From Closterium sp. Naga37s-1 (lineage: Eukaryota > Streptophyta > Zygnematophyceae > Desmidiales > Closteriaceae), in the NCBI GenBank assembly GCA_947471745.1, contig CANJKZ010000267.1, forward strand, positions 310,001 to 374,000: 64,000 bases of DNA. The letters are read 5' to 3'. Both the position numbers and the translations under genes were made by a program. Shown here in pieces: positions 1 to 22,900 of the stretch. The first letter of the stretch is position 1; every line of letters starts with the position of its first letter. The notes beneath the pieces are model-generated. The model was not told the DNA's origin. It made no database searches and saw only the letters and a program-made list of their open reading frames with translations.

Positions 1-10237
<10,237 letters not shown>

Positions 10238-10635
10238 GGCGGGCTGCAACAAGTAACAAAATTCGAAGAGTCGGATATAAGGCGGAGGCGGTGGGCGTAA
10301 GTGGTGTTGTGGGCAGATTGACAGGTTGGGGGATGATACGACGCCTAGGTATTGTCGGGGTTGAGAGAGTGGTCCATGGCGGCTAGAAAAATGATCATCG
10401 ATGGATGGGTGTGGGAGAGAATTCAGTGTTGGAAAGCCAATCCATGCTTGGAATCTGGGTTTCAAAAAGCGATTCGGTTTGGGGTTGTGCAGCAAGCGGA
10501 TAGTGCGTAACCGAGTATGGCGGGCTGAATCAAACCTAATAGGGTAAACAGTAAAGCCTACATAACGAATCAGCCATCTAAATAATCAACAAATCAATTA
10601 TCTTCGAAAAGCCTAAAGGTTCGAGGCAGGAGGAC
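10238..10635 (-). promoter_or_regulatory. Presumed gyrase B 5' region, cut by Copia1
   Basis: About 400 bp lie between the gyrase start codon and the Copia1 LTR, and no other gene is visible. A TTATAT stretch lies on the gene strand near 10272-10282 and a CCAAT-type box near 10435-10441. Both are weak and unproven as promoter elements. Native sequence further upstream has been pushed more than 21 kb away by the nested transposons. Confidence 0.3.
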
Positions 10636-11082
10636 TGTTGGGCTGAGAAAAAGCCCTTAGGATCTTTTCAAGGCTAAACTCTGAGTAGAAGTGTTGTTTT
10701 GCGGAAGCGTTTTGATAACAAAGGTCGAACCACCTTGCGCTAGTGTGTGAGGGCAAAGTAGATTGATTAAATTAAGGAGATACAAGGTTTTATAAGAGTA
10801 CAAGGAATATGAAAAGATGCAGCTAATAACCGTTTTGCTGTTGCGGTTCGATATAGTGACGACTCGGGCAACTGCTCAGTATCGAGTCAGTTGTTTGTCC
10901 TTGCTGTCGCGCTGTACTCGTTAAGTCAAAGAACGCTGACCTTTGACCTTCGCGTAACCTCCAGCACTTTACTTCTCTTGTCAACCTCCGATGGTTGACT
11001 CGCCGTTGTTCCTCTGTAGTTCGCCTCGCTTGTAGTTCGGTGTTACGACACATAAGAAGCGTTTAATTAATTGTTTCCAACA
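10636..11082 (-). repeat. Copia1 3' LTR
   Basis: A 447-bp terminal repeat, near-identical to the split 5' LTR. It starts TGTTGGGCTGAG on the plus strand and ends TTTCCAACA. The last few codons of the polyprotein frame run into it. Confidence 0.93.
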
Positions 11083-14000
11083 CTCCCCTTCGCTTCTGGA
11101 GTGTCGTTGCTAGTGACGTGGCCCTGTCCAGTCAGCAGCATGCAGTACTCGAATTTCTGTTTTCCGAGCTTCTTGGTCAAGTAGTCGGCTGCCATCTCGG
11201 TCGTGGGACAATAAGATAGCTCGAGTCTCCCTTTCTCGATCTCGTCTTTCACGAAGAAATATCGCAGGGCGCTATGCTTCATCCGGTTCGCGAACCCGTT
11301 CTTATTTACTATGTGAATTGCAGATTGGTTGTCGCAGAACAGAGAGAAGTTGGGTAACTGGGCCAACTTCGCTTCGTCCAGCAGTTCGCGAAGATACAAG
11401 CCTTCCTTGGTGGCTGAGCAGAGTGCAATATATTCTGCTTCGGCTGAGGAGAGAGCGATTAGTTCCTGCTTGCTCGACTGCCACGAGATAGGCCCGATAG
11501 GTTTGAGTCGGTAGATGTAGCCAGTGCGCGAGCGCCTGTTGTCTGCGTCGCCGGCGTGGTCAGCGTCTATATAGCCGATTAGCTTAGGTGTTGAGGTTCC
11601 GTTTTTGTGGTAGGTCAGGCCGATTGTCGGAGTGCTGACGAGGTAGTGGAGTGCGCGGTCGAGTTCCGCCATGTGCTCTGCTTCAGGTTTCTTAAGGTAG
11701 GTGGCGAGCTGGCTTGCTGAATACGATAGGTCTGGTCGGCAGGTGACGGCTGCGAATAGCAGGCATCCTAGTTTTTGCTAATAGTCGCGTATACCGGCGG
11801 GCTTGAGTGGAACGGAGGTTCCTTCGTGACTTGCGGAGGTGTAGCGGTACGGTGTGGAGATAGCAGTAGGAGTTAATCCGAAGCGTTTGGCGATGGTGTC
11901 AGCGTATTTTGCGGCGCTGAGGTGGATCGTGTTCTCGCCGTCCCGTATGTTGAGTCCTAGGTACTGCGTCACGGTTGATGAGACGGTAAGAGTTAAGTCC
12001 CGCTGCAGCTCCCCTTCGAACCAGGTTGTGACGCCGTCGGTCGATGAGTTGTAGAGTAGGTCGTCTACATAGACGATGAGCATGATGTAGTCGGTTCCTT
12101 TCGTGAGGCGGTACATCCCTTGATCGTGCGGCCGTTGCCTGAATCCGAAGCGGATTAGCCGGGCGTGTAGGTACTGTTGCCATAGTCTCGGGGCCTGTTT
12201 GATGCCGTACAGGGACTTCAATAGCTGACAGGCTTGGTTGGGGTCTGCGTTGGAGCCGTGCGATTGCTCGACGAAGATTTCAGCGTCAACGGGTGCGTAG
12301 AGGAAGGCGTTGGCGACGTCGATTTGACGAAGCTTCTTCCGCTTCATGGCGGCTATCGCGAGGAGAATCCGTAGTGAGGTGTGCCGACTAATTGGTGCGA
12401 ACGTTTCGGTGAAGTCTCGTCCATGCTCTTGGTCGAAGCCACGTACGACCCAGCGCGCCTTGAATTTGTCAATGGTTCCGTCTGCCTTTGTTTTCACGCG
12501 AAAAACCCATTTTCCGGTGAGAATGGTCTTGTTCCGTGCCACCCCGATAGGTACGACTTTCCAGGTGTTGCGTTCTTCCAGCGCTTTCAACTCTTTGTCC
12601 ATGGCTTCACGCCATTTTTCCCTGTGCTCCCCCCCCAGAGCCTGCTGAACTGTGGCAGGCTCCTTTGGTGGCGCTGCTCCGTGAACGGCTGTGACGAGTC
12701 CAAGGATCTGCAGTCCGCTCTGTGTGTATCGGGGGAGAGTTGTGTACTCGGGATAATCTGCTTCGTCTCCCGCTTCTGGATCAGGTGTGAAATTTGGTCC
12801 TACGCGTTCTGCTTCGTCGGTGTTGACTCGTGCGGGAGTAACGTAACCATTGTCAGCGAAGTCGAAGAAGACTACGGCGTTGATGCTTTCGCGAGGGTTA
12901 TCGTCGTCCATTGGAACGTCCACCGAGCAGTAGGGAAGAGGTCCGGCTTCTTCCGAAGCTCTGTCCACGTTCTGCTCGTCCAAGTCAGCTTCATCTGCTG
13001 CCGAGGCGAAGGCTCGGTCCCCACGAAATCCGCCTGTGACGTCGCATGAAGTTTCCAAGTTGTACAGGTACGTTGGAAGTGTGAGCCGTTCGTAGAAGAT
13101 CACGTCACGTGCTGCCACTGTTTCCTTTGTGTGGACGTCGAAAATCTTCCACGCGTTGTAGTGTTTTTCAATGCCCAGGTGTAGTCCCCATTGTGCGCGT
13201 TGGGAAAATCGACCGGCGCGTGCAGCTGGGGGTCGGTACTGTACCATGCAGCCGAACACTCGTAACATTTTTGTGTTGCCCAATTTTCCTGTCCACAGCA
13301 GATGTGGTGATGCGTTGTTCGGGAGCGATGATGACGAGAGCAAGTTGTGCAGCATGACAGCGTGGTCCATCGCCTCGGGCCACTGGTGGTTGGGTAGCCG
13401 CATGCCACGTAGCAGCTTGCGCATGGTGTTTTGAAGGGTCCTGTTCATTCTTTCTGCCACGCCTTGCTGTTGATGAGTGTAGGGAAGGGAGATGAGTCGT
13501 TTGATGCCTCGTTCTGCCAAGTACTACTTGAACCTCTGTGACTGATATTCTCCTCCCCCGTCTGACTGAAAGCTTTTTAGCTTCACTCCTGATTCTCGTT
13601 CTGCTACTGGAAGCCAGGCGACGAAGGCTTCGAAGGCCATGTCGCGGCTCGGAAGGTTGAGGTGCCAGACGTAACGGGTGGCGGCGTCGATGAGCGTGAT
13701 GACGTATTGTACGCTCCTTGTCCACTTTCACGGTTGAATAGTATGTCGCTGTAGACCTTTTCCAGTGGTGCGTATGTCGGCGCACTTGGGTTGTGGTGAG
13801 AGACGAACGGTTGATGAGGTAAGTCGGCTTCAGGGCAGGTACAGCACGTTCCTCGAACTCGTTGAAGTTCTCGTCCGTCGGGTAACAGGAGTGAGTCTTT
13901 ATCGAGCACTCCTGCTCTTATCGTGTTGTTTAACGTTGTGTTGCTCGGGTGTCCCATCCTTGCGTGCCAGATGTCTTCGCCGGCGCGATGTCCGGGTGAG

Positions 14001-16327
14001 CGCCTGTACAAGTCGGAGTTGGAATAAAAACCAGCGGTGAAGTTGGCGCTTCTGTGGACTTCTCGCGGAGTGGGAGTCAGCTGCTGCGCAGGAGTCGGTG
14101 GAGTATCGTCGATTAAAACTGGTGCCGTTGAAGGACCCGCGATCGGTGTTGCTTCTGCTGCTGCCGATGTTGTCTCTGCTGCTGCCGATGTTGTCCCTGC
14201 TGCTGCTGATGTTGTCTCTGCTGCTGTCGATGTTGTCTCTGCTGCTGCCGGTGTTGTCTCTTCTTCTGCCGATGTTGTCTCTGCTTGTTGGATTGTCACT
14301 AATGCTCGTGTTCGTTCTGCTTCAGGTATAGTGTGCGAATACCAGAAGCCTCCAGGACTGAAGTCGGGGTCAAGATCTGGCGGATGTGTCCAAGAGCTGA
14401 AGTTGACGATGGCGTCGCTGTCGGCGGTGCCTTGATCTGGAACAAAGTCGAGGACGAAGACGTTGTTCTTCAGTACAGCCTTGCCGATGTATAGTCCGCC
14501 TCTTCCGTGGTACAGTTTGAACTCCTGAGTGGTGCTGTCTGCTTCGAGGTGAATACCTTTCGCCATCAGCTGACTGACACTGAGTAAGTTGTACCCGAGT
14601 CCCTCGGCGATTAAAACCTTCGACATTTGTAGTACGACATTGGTCTCCCTTGATTGAAGTTGAACGATGCCTTGTCGTCGTGTGCGCAGGTTCTGATTGT
14701 TGGCGACGGTAATGACGACTTCACGCTGCAGTTGGTGTTCCCGTTGAACGAAGCGACCCGAGGAGCACATGTGCTGTCCGCAGCAACTATCCAAGAACCA
14801 GGTGTCTTTTCCGGACGGCTCGCTCTGAGCGATAGCTGCGTATGTCGGGTTCGGCTCCAGTGATTCGCGGCGAGGGGTGCTGTTGTTGAGTTGTTCTTCT
14901 GGTGAGTAGTATGGTGGTGATCCGGTGATGCAGGAATCAGTTGTCCTTGCCATGCAGCTGACGATGTTTCTTGCACCTTGTGCAGATTTTGTCGCTGGTG
15001 TTGTCGAGGACTATACTTGACTGGTTGGATGCGCTTGTGTAGCAGCGACTTGGCTGCTTGAAGGACGAAGTTGACGTTGCGGCGACGTTGACTGCTGCTG
15101 ATTCGGGCAGAGTGTACGAGGATGTCCTGACGTCTTGCAGAGATGACAAAACGGCGGTACGTACTGTTGAGTTTGATGTTTGTTGTGTCGATTGTTGTTG
15201 TGGCGCCATTGAGTGTGGAACGCGAACTCAGGTACTGATGCTCTTTTCTTGTGTCGTTCTTCGTGCAGATCCATGTCCTGTTGTTCCGCGTGAATTTCGG
15301 CGCAGAGTGCTGCTTCGGAGATCTTCCCGTGAGCTCGAAGAATGGCTCGAGTGGAACGCCAATGAGGACCGAGGCCAGTGATGACGACTGTCACAAAGGC
15401 TTCTTCGGATATCGATCCTCCGCATCAAAGGAGTCTGTCGCGCAGTCCGCGACAACGGCTGATATACACCATTCCCTTCTCGCCGGGTTTCATTTCCACT
15501 GTTGTCAGCTGTGCCATGAGACGACTTTGGTTGACACTGTCCGTTGCTTGATATAGGCTCTTCAGATGGTTGTACGCGAGCTCGGCGGAGTTTCCGTATC
15601 CACGATAAGACCGGATGTTCTGCTGCTCATTTGGCGTTATATTGCGCAGGAGTATTGTGTACGCCATCAGCGACTGATACGTGTACTGTTGTTTGTCGTA
15701 CTGCGTCCCGTGTGTTGGGTATGGCAGGGACCCGTCGAAGAATCCGAGAATATGCGCCCCTTCCATCATCAGCTCGAACTCAAAGGACCAGGTATAAAAA
15801 TCTTTTCCGTCGAAGGGTGTTGATGTCTGTAGTTTCAGGACGTGTGCGAACTGCAACTGGACCTGAAGAGCGTCCAGTGTCTTCTCTTGTCCAGGTGAAG
15901 GCTGCTGGTGTGGCATGAAGCTGATGGAGCCGCGTTGAGGCTCGTACGGAGCAAAGGTAGGTTGCTGCTGGTTTCCGCACGCGTAGGATGAACCATCGAG
16001 ACTCATGGGTGTAACATCGTTGTTGTTGTTGCTGTTGTTTGACTGCGCAGGTGCCGCTTGCTGATGTTGCTCGTAGAAGGACATGCAGGAGAAGAACTTT
16101 TACATCATGCTTGGGTCGAAGCCTGTCGTTTGGTTCGCAGGTGTCTCGGTAGAATCAGATGCTGGTCTTGTTGCTGTACCTCCCTCTGTCTGTAGGCCGG
16201 AAGCTGGAGGTGGAGTAGGAGTAGTGCCAGGAGAGCCGTTAGAGGAGCTTCTCTCCTTCTGCGTTGCCATGCTTTCTGATGTTGTAGGGAACTTGAATGT
16301 AGTTGAATTTGCCTTGACAGCTCTCAT
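11067..16327 (-). pseudogene. Copia1 Gag-Pol polyprotein, broken
   Basis: Read on the minus strand, Gag starts at 16327 and continues after a TAA near 16100 through 15425, with a TGA there. The frame goes on to a CCHC knuckle (CHLCKTSGHPRTLC, near 15165), a TAG at 15011, then protease with active site DSCC near 14800, and the HHCC zinc finger (WHARMGHPS). A frameshift lies near 13730. Then follow the integrase core and end, reverse transcriptase with YVDD (near 12065), a TAG at 11778, and RNase H ending at 11067. Domain order protease-integrase-RT-RNase H is that of Ty1/copia. I count about four nonsense changes and one frameshift. A TTSAAAE-type repeat (14140-14290) lies between protease and zinc finger. 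Confidence 0.88.
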
Positions 16328-16331
16328 ACCA

Positions 16332-16648
16332 TGTTGGGCTGAGAAAAAGCCCTTAGGATATTTTCAAGGCTAAACTCTGAGTAGAAGTGTTGTATTTGCG
16401 GAAGCGTTTTGATAACAAATGTTGAACCACCTTGCGCTAGTGTGTGAGGGCAAAGTAGATTGATTAAAGTAAGGAGATATAGTACAAGGAATATGAAAAG
16501 ATGCAGCTAATAACCGTTTTGCTGTTGCGGTTCGATACAGTGACGACTCGGGCAACTGCTCAGTATCGAGTCAGTTGTTTGTCCTTGCTGCCGCGCTATA
16601 CTTGTTAAGTCAAAGGTCGCTAACCTTTGACCTTCGCGTAACCTCCAG
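16332..16648 (-). repeat. Copia1 5' LTR, first part
   Basis: The first 317 bp of the LTR, ending in TCCAG where element A is inserted. The remainder resumes at 31565. Confidence 0.92.
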
Positions 16649-16776
16649 TGAGAAGAAACGAGGAAAGATGGATTGACTAAGGGAAAGTTGGGTACAAATG
16701 CAAACCCTAGGAAAACTGTACCCCATATGTGCTACCCCACTATAGCCTACAGTAGTAATGTCATATAAATCTGACA
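16649..16776 (-). repeat. Copia A 3' LTR
   Basis: A 128-bp LTR, short for the superfamily. It ends TCTGACA on the plus strand and is followed by the polypurine tract. Confidence 0.93.
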
Positions 16777-16983
16777 CACCCCCATAGGCAAAGTGGGGGA
16801 GAACAAGGGGTCACAAGACCAGTCAAGCAAAGCAAAGCAAGCTCAGGGTGGATCACAAAGTCACCACACATTCCGAGCACAAGTTCAAGGCCACAAGGCC
16901 AGTTCACATGCAGGATTACATATATATATAAGTCTAGACAAGCAAGAGCAGGTGTATATGTATATGCAACAGTACAAACAAGG

Positions 16984-19900
16984 TCAAGGGGTGAGCAAGT
17001 GAGGCAAGGCAGGCACAAGACCCAGCTGAGTACAGAAGCGCTGATGATCACAAGGCGCAAGTGCCTTGGTGAAGATATCAGCAGTGTTGGCCTGAGAGGC
17101 CACGTACGCAAGCCGCAGCTGACCACGCTGCTGTAGCTCACGAGCAAGGAAGTAGCGGAGAGCAATGTGCTTCGTTCTGTGCTCCAGTCTCTGCTCTCGA
17201 CACAAGGCCAGCATGGCCTTGTTGTCTACGTACAGCACTGGAGGAGAACGAGGCGGCTCTCCGAGGTCAGTCAGCAGGTAGGTGAGCCAGCGAAGCTCCT
17301 GTGCAGCCATGGCCCCGGCGTAGATCTCAGCCTCATAACTGGAGCCGAGAACAGAAGACGAGCGGGTAGCCCGCCACGAAACAGAGCCGGAACCAAGGCT
17401 GAAGGTGTAACCCTGTGACGACCGCTGCGTAGCCTGGTCGTCAGCCCAAGAAGCGTCTGCGTGCCCAGTGAGGACCACTGGACTCTGCCCTCCAAGCACA
17501 AGCCCCATGCCCGACGTACTGCACAAGTAACGCAACACCCTCTTCGCTGCAGCCATGTGCTCCGGTCTGTGTCTCCCAGGAACAACATAGCGTGCGAGAA
17601 TGCTAAGAGGGTATGCGAGGTCAGGTCGTGTGCAGGTCATCAGGTACATGAGGCAGCCAACAAGCTCTGGGTACGGGCCACTCGACTCTACGGACTCATC
17701 CGAAGGCAGAGCTGAGAGCGAGTGGCGAGTAGGCAGAGGAGTGGCCTGAGGCGAGGAGTACGTGAAGCCGAAGCGCTGAAGGACCTGCTGCACCATGTGT
17801 AACTGAGTCAAGGTGATGGTGCGCTGTGCTCTGTCCCGGGTGATCTGCAAGCCAAGGTAGCTGCGCAGTTCACCCAGGTCTGTGCACGTGTGTCTCTTCT
17901 GCAGCTCGGACTTCACGTGGGCGAGTCCAGCAGTGTCAGCTGTGGCAAAGACCAAGTCGTCGACGTACACGAGGATGTAGAACGGCGGCAAAGAAGTGTC
18001 GGTGCGCAGAAACAGCGACGGGTCGGCAGTAGAGGGAGCAAACCCAAGAGCCGCAAGTGTAGTCCTCAGTGTGTCGTGCCACTCACGCGGTGCCTGGCGG
18101 AGACCGTAGATTGGTCGCCGGAGGCTCCACTGGGTGCCAGGAGGAAAAGACCCAGTGAAGCCAGGTGGGCGACGCAGCCAGATCTCCTCGTGCAGGCTGC
18201 CCTGCAAGAAAGCAGTGCTGAAGTCAAGAGAGTGCAGCTCGTAGTCGCGGTGAGCAGCTATGTGCAGCAGTACCCGAAGAGTGGTCATCTTCGGGGTGGG
18301 AGAGAAGGTCTGAAAGTAGTCAACTCCCTGCCGCTGACTGAAGCCACGAGCCACGTAACGCGCCTTGAAGACAGGCGGAGAACCCGGCGGCTGCTTCACC
18401 CTGAAAATCCACATGCCACTGACGATGTTCGCCCCAGGCGGGGGAACCTCGTCAACGTAGGTGCCTGTGGATTTCCAGGAAGCCATCTCTGCGTCCATAG
18501 CTGCCTGCCACTGAGAGGAGTAGGGACCCTCTATCGCCTCCGCGTAAGAGCGCGGAGTCGGGATGTCAAGTGCATCCGGGTCTCCCTCAGGGGTAAGCAG
18601 TACGGACACGAGATGAGGTGAAGCAGCAGCCAAACACTGGAACTCCTCCTGCCTGTCCTCAAGGACGTCCGTGCCAAGGGCACACTCACCCCCGACGGAC
18701 GGAGGACAGACAGACTCAGACTCAGCGACAAGACTAGCAGCGTAGTCTAGACGACAGCGAGCAGCAAAGTCGACGAGCTTAGTAACTAGGGCAGACGCAG
18801 CAGTGGACTCAAAGGAAGGGTCAGTGACAACAGTAGCAAGGAGACGCGTGACAGTAGGACTGGTAGCACGAAGAGAGTCCGACTCCGGGTCAGGAAGAGC
18901 AGGAAGAGAGGACTCAGGAGGAGAAGGCAAAGGGGCACGCAGAGGAGCAGTGGACGGACGCAGAGACATCCGGTGCGTGCCAGGGACAGGAGGAGGACGC
19001 TGACGCGAACCACGACCACTAGTGCGAGCAGCACGGACAGGCGACGCAGGGCGAGACGCAGGCTCACGACGCTCAGCAAGACCTCCAGTAGGACCAGTGT
19101 AGGGAGAAGGAGCGGGCAGTGGGGAGGCCGGCTGTAACTGTAACTGGGACGGGACAGGCTGTGGACACTCTAAGGGAGGAGGAGGACCAGTAGAAGGCGG
19201 GAGACCAAGAACCTGCTGAAGGAGCGGAACGAAGTACGGCCGAGGCCGCACGGCGACTCCAGACACAGCAGGGACAGCACCAGGACCCCCAGCGGCAGCA
19301 CCAGCGCCAGCAGCACCTCCAGCTCCAGTACCTCCAGCAGCACCAGTAGCACCCCCAGCAGGACCGCCTCCAGGACCGACAGCAGTAGCCTCAGCGCCAA
19401 CACCCTCAGCAGCTCCAGCTCCAGTCGTACCCGCAGGCCCAGCAGCTCCAGTACTCCCAGTACGAGCTCCTCCGGGACCCGCGGCACCAGTACCCTCAGC
19501 AGCCGACGAACCTCCAGCTCCAGCAGCACGCCTCCAGCGCCGGGCAAACCACTCGCGCAGCTCCTGTGGAGAGAGTGGCTCCCGCCGAGGCGAAGCACCC
19601 GGAGAACCTCCAGGCTCAGCACCGCCAGACGCCACACGAGCAGGCCCAGCTCCCTCAGGCTCCGCACCCCCAAGCTCAGCACCTCCAGGCGTGGCACCCC
19701 CAGGCTCAGCACCCCCAGGCGTAGCACCCCCAGGCTCAGCACCCCCAGGCTCAGCACCCCCAGACTCAGCACCCCCAGGCTCAGCACCCCTAGGCTCAGG
19801 ACCCCCAATAGTAGCACCCTCAGGCTCAGCACCCCCAGGCGTAGCACCCACACGCTCAGCACCCCCAGAGTAAGCACCCCCAGGCTCAACACCCTCAGCA

Positions 19901-22900
19901 GCACCAGAGTCACCAGTAACCTCGACAGGCTCGACTACGTCTACCTGGGACACACCTGAAGGGGCAGGACCCTGAGGGGGGAGGGGGTCTACCGGGGGGG
20001 GACCTGGGACCAGGAAGAGCGGTGGCGGGGGGAGGGACGGAGTGCGGTAGGGGAAGAGGCGGTAGTAGGGGACCGACTCGTCAAACGTGACGTCCTGGGA
20101 GGACAGAACACGGCGAGAGGTGGGGTGGTAGAACTGCCACCCTGGCGCGTCAGGGGGGAAGCCAAGGAAGACGCAAGGAGCAGCACGAGGGGACAGCTTG
20201 TCCGCAGACAAATCGCGGACAAACGCCCGAGAGCCCCAGACACGGAACGCAGACGCATCGCCAACCCTCCCCGTCCACAGCAAGGCTGGGGAGGTCTCCG
20301 GCATGGAGACCCTGGGGTGAAGGTTGATCTGATGCGCCGCGTACCGAACCGCAAACGGCCACAGAAAATGGGGGGCAGCCGCATGCATCATGGACGTACG
20401 GGCGACGTCCATGACCATGCCAATGCGGCGCTCAGCAATCCCATTTTGCTGTGGAGAGTCCGGAAGCGTGAAGGTCTGGCGGATGCCTCGTGCACGACAG
20501 CAGGCTCGCAGAAGGCCAGAGGAGAACTCTCCACCTCTGTCAGAGTGCAGACGCAGAACAGGAAAGTCCGAGCCGAAGCTCTGCCTGAGCTGGAGACGAG
20601 CTGCGTGGATCCAGTCGATCAACACCTCAGTGACATCACCCTTGCTGCGCAAGGGGAAGACTGTGGTGTAACGCGAGTAGTCGTCAACCACCAGCAGGAA
20701 GTAGCGCTCGTGACCCTGTCCACGGACGCGGGCCGGGCCCCACACGTCCATGTGAAGCGTCTGCAGCGGGGCCTCTGTCGGAGGAAACTGGGAGGAGTGA
20801 GGGGCAGCCCGCTGCCGCCCCTCGACACAGGGGACGCAGGTAGGGCCAGGCCCCGGAGGAAGGGGAGGGAGGGACCGGGGAAGACCAGAGACAAGGACAC
20901 GGGAGGCCATGCCTCGGAGACGAAGCAGGGAGGGGTGACCAAGGCGGTGGTGCCAGAGGAGAGTCTCGTGAGACAGGAGGCGACACGAACAGGGGGCAGA
21001 CTCAGGACCAGACCTGGACGCTGCAGCAAACACCTGACCCGACGCAGCTACCTGACCAGACGCAGTGACTGGAGGAGACGTAGTGGTCAGGGTGTACAGG
21101 CTCGACCCCGGCCGACGGGTAAACGTGGCCAGGTGTCGGCCAGTCCGAGCGTCCGTGCAGTGGGTCACCCGCTGACTCGCAGGAGTGAACTGGTGAACCC
21201 CCGCATCCTGTAGGTCAGCACCACTCACCAAGTTCGTAGAGAACGAGGGGAGGTAAAGACCAGACAGGGTGCCAGAGGGGGCCGCCGGACACGGGAGGAC
21301 AGTGGAGAAGTGAGCAAGGACAGGACCCCCAGAGGGGTCTGCCAGAGAGACCGCAACTGGCCGGCCAAGTGGCGTGAGTGTGGTGCGGTCTCGGAAGAAG
21401 GAGCGAGAAGCCCCCGAGTCAAGGGTGAAGGTGTGGGAGGCCGAAGCCGACGCAGAACCTGAGAGAGCAGACTCACCAGCACCTGAGGAAGCAGACGCAC
21501 CTAGAGCAGCAGCCTCGCTAGCACCTAGAGCAGCAGCCTCACCAGTACCTAGAGCAGCAGTCTCAATGTCCGGGTCGGGCGGAAAACACCGGTAACAGTC
21601 ACCCTCATCACTAATAGTCACAGTATACATGGCAGCAAGAATAGCATCAAAGTCAAGGTCAAAGACAGCGACACCCGCCCTAGACAGCTCACCCCAGCGG
21701 GGGATCTCAGTGGCCTCAGGGAACTGGTGACGCCAAGCGTCCGTCAGGCGGCCAAAGCAACGCTGGGTGGAGTGCGCACCCCCGCACTGGTCACCCGCGC
21801 GGTCGCCGGTGCGGAGGACGTAGGTGCACGGACCAGTACCCCCACCCCGCTGGCGTGCAGTGTACCACTCACGGAGCTGCTGAGGGGGGGGGATGTCACG
21901 AGTGCGCTGCTGCTGCTGCTGCTGCTGCTGGCGCTGACCACCACCGGAGCCGGCCCTCTGCGCAGCTCCACCCCGACCAGCTCCACCTCCTCCGCCGCCG
22001 CCTCCTCCACCGCCGCCACCTCCACTCCCACCGCCACCGCCGCCGCCGCCTCCGCCTCCACCGCCGCCACCGACACCTCCACCCCCACCACCACCCCCAC
22101 CGCCACCCCCACCCCCTCCACTGCCTCCACCGCCGCCTCCACCGCCCCCGCTAGCCCCTCCAGTGCCCCTGCCCCCCTTGCCCTTGCCAGGGCGGCGTCT
22201 CCCGCTAGGGGTAGACGCCGCACCGACCGACTCAAGCCCAACGAGGTCGGCCGCAGCAGCAGAGGCAACAGAGGGCAAAAGGGGGGAGGGGGAACACCCC
22301 TCAAAGATGGGGGTGCGAGGGTCACCACGAGAGGCTCCTACAGCTACTATGCTCTTCTCTGCTGCTAGGAGGGACTTCTCGAGGAGGTCAACGGTGAGAG
22401 TGGTGGGGCAAACTGAGAGGAAGTGGTCCCTGACTACGCGAAGGGAGTCAGGGAGCCGGGTGACTATGTAGTAGAGGGTGATGTACATGGGGGGGGGGTT
22501 CTTGGCGCAGAACTCAGCAGGAAGCGCAGCGCGGTAGCGAGTGTCACTAGTGCGGAGGTGCGTAATGAGGTCAGCGACTGTGGGAAAGGCAGCAAGGTCA
22601 GGGAAGAGGTACGGTAGCATGAGGCGGCTCAGTGCAGAAGTGGCAGGTGAGGAGTAGCGCGCAACTACAGCGTCGTACAAGGTCTGAGCACTCTTGTACT
22701 GGCTAAAGTGCGCACGCTCAGAGGTAGGCAGGTGGCGACGCACAGCAAGACGTGCAGCAGCATCGCGCGTGGCCCACTGTGAGCGAACAGTGGCGTCAGC
22801 ATCAGCAGCGGGGGCAGGAGAGGCACCAGAAGTGAGGTCAAAGAGGGAGAGGCCGTCTGCTCTGTCGCACTGTAAGAAAAGCTGCAGGTCATCTATCCAG

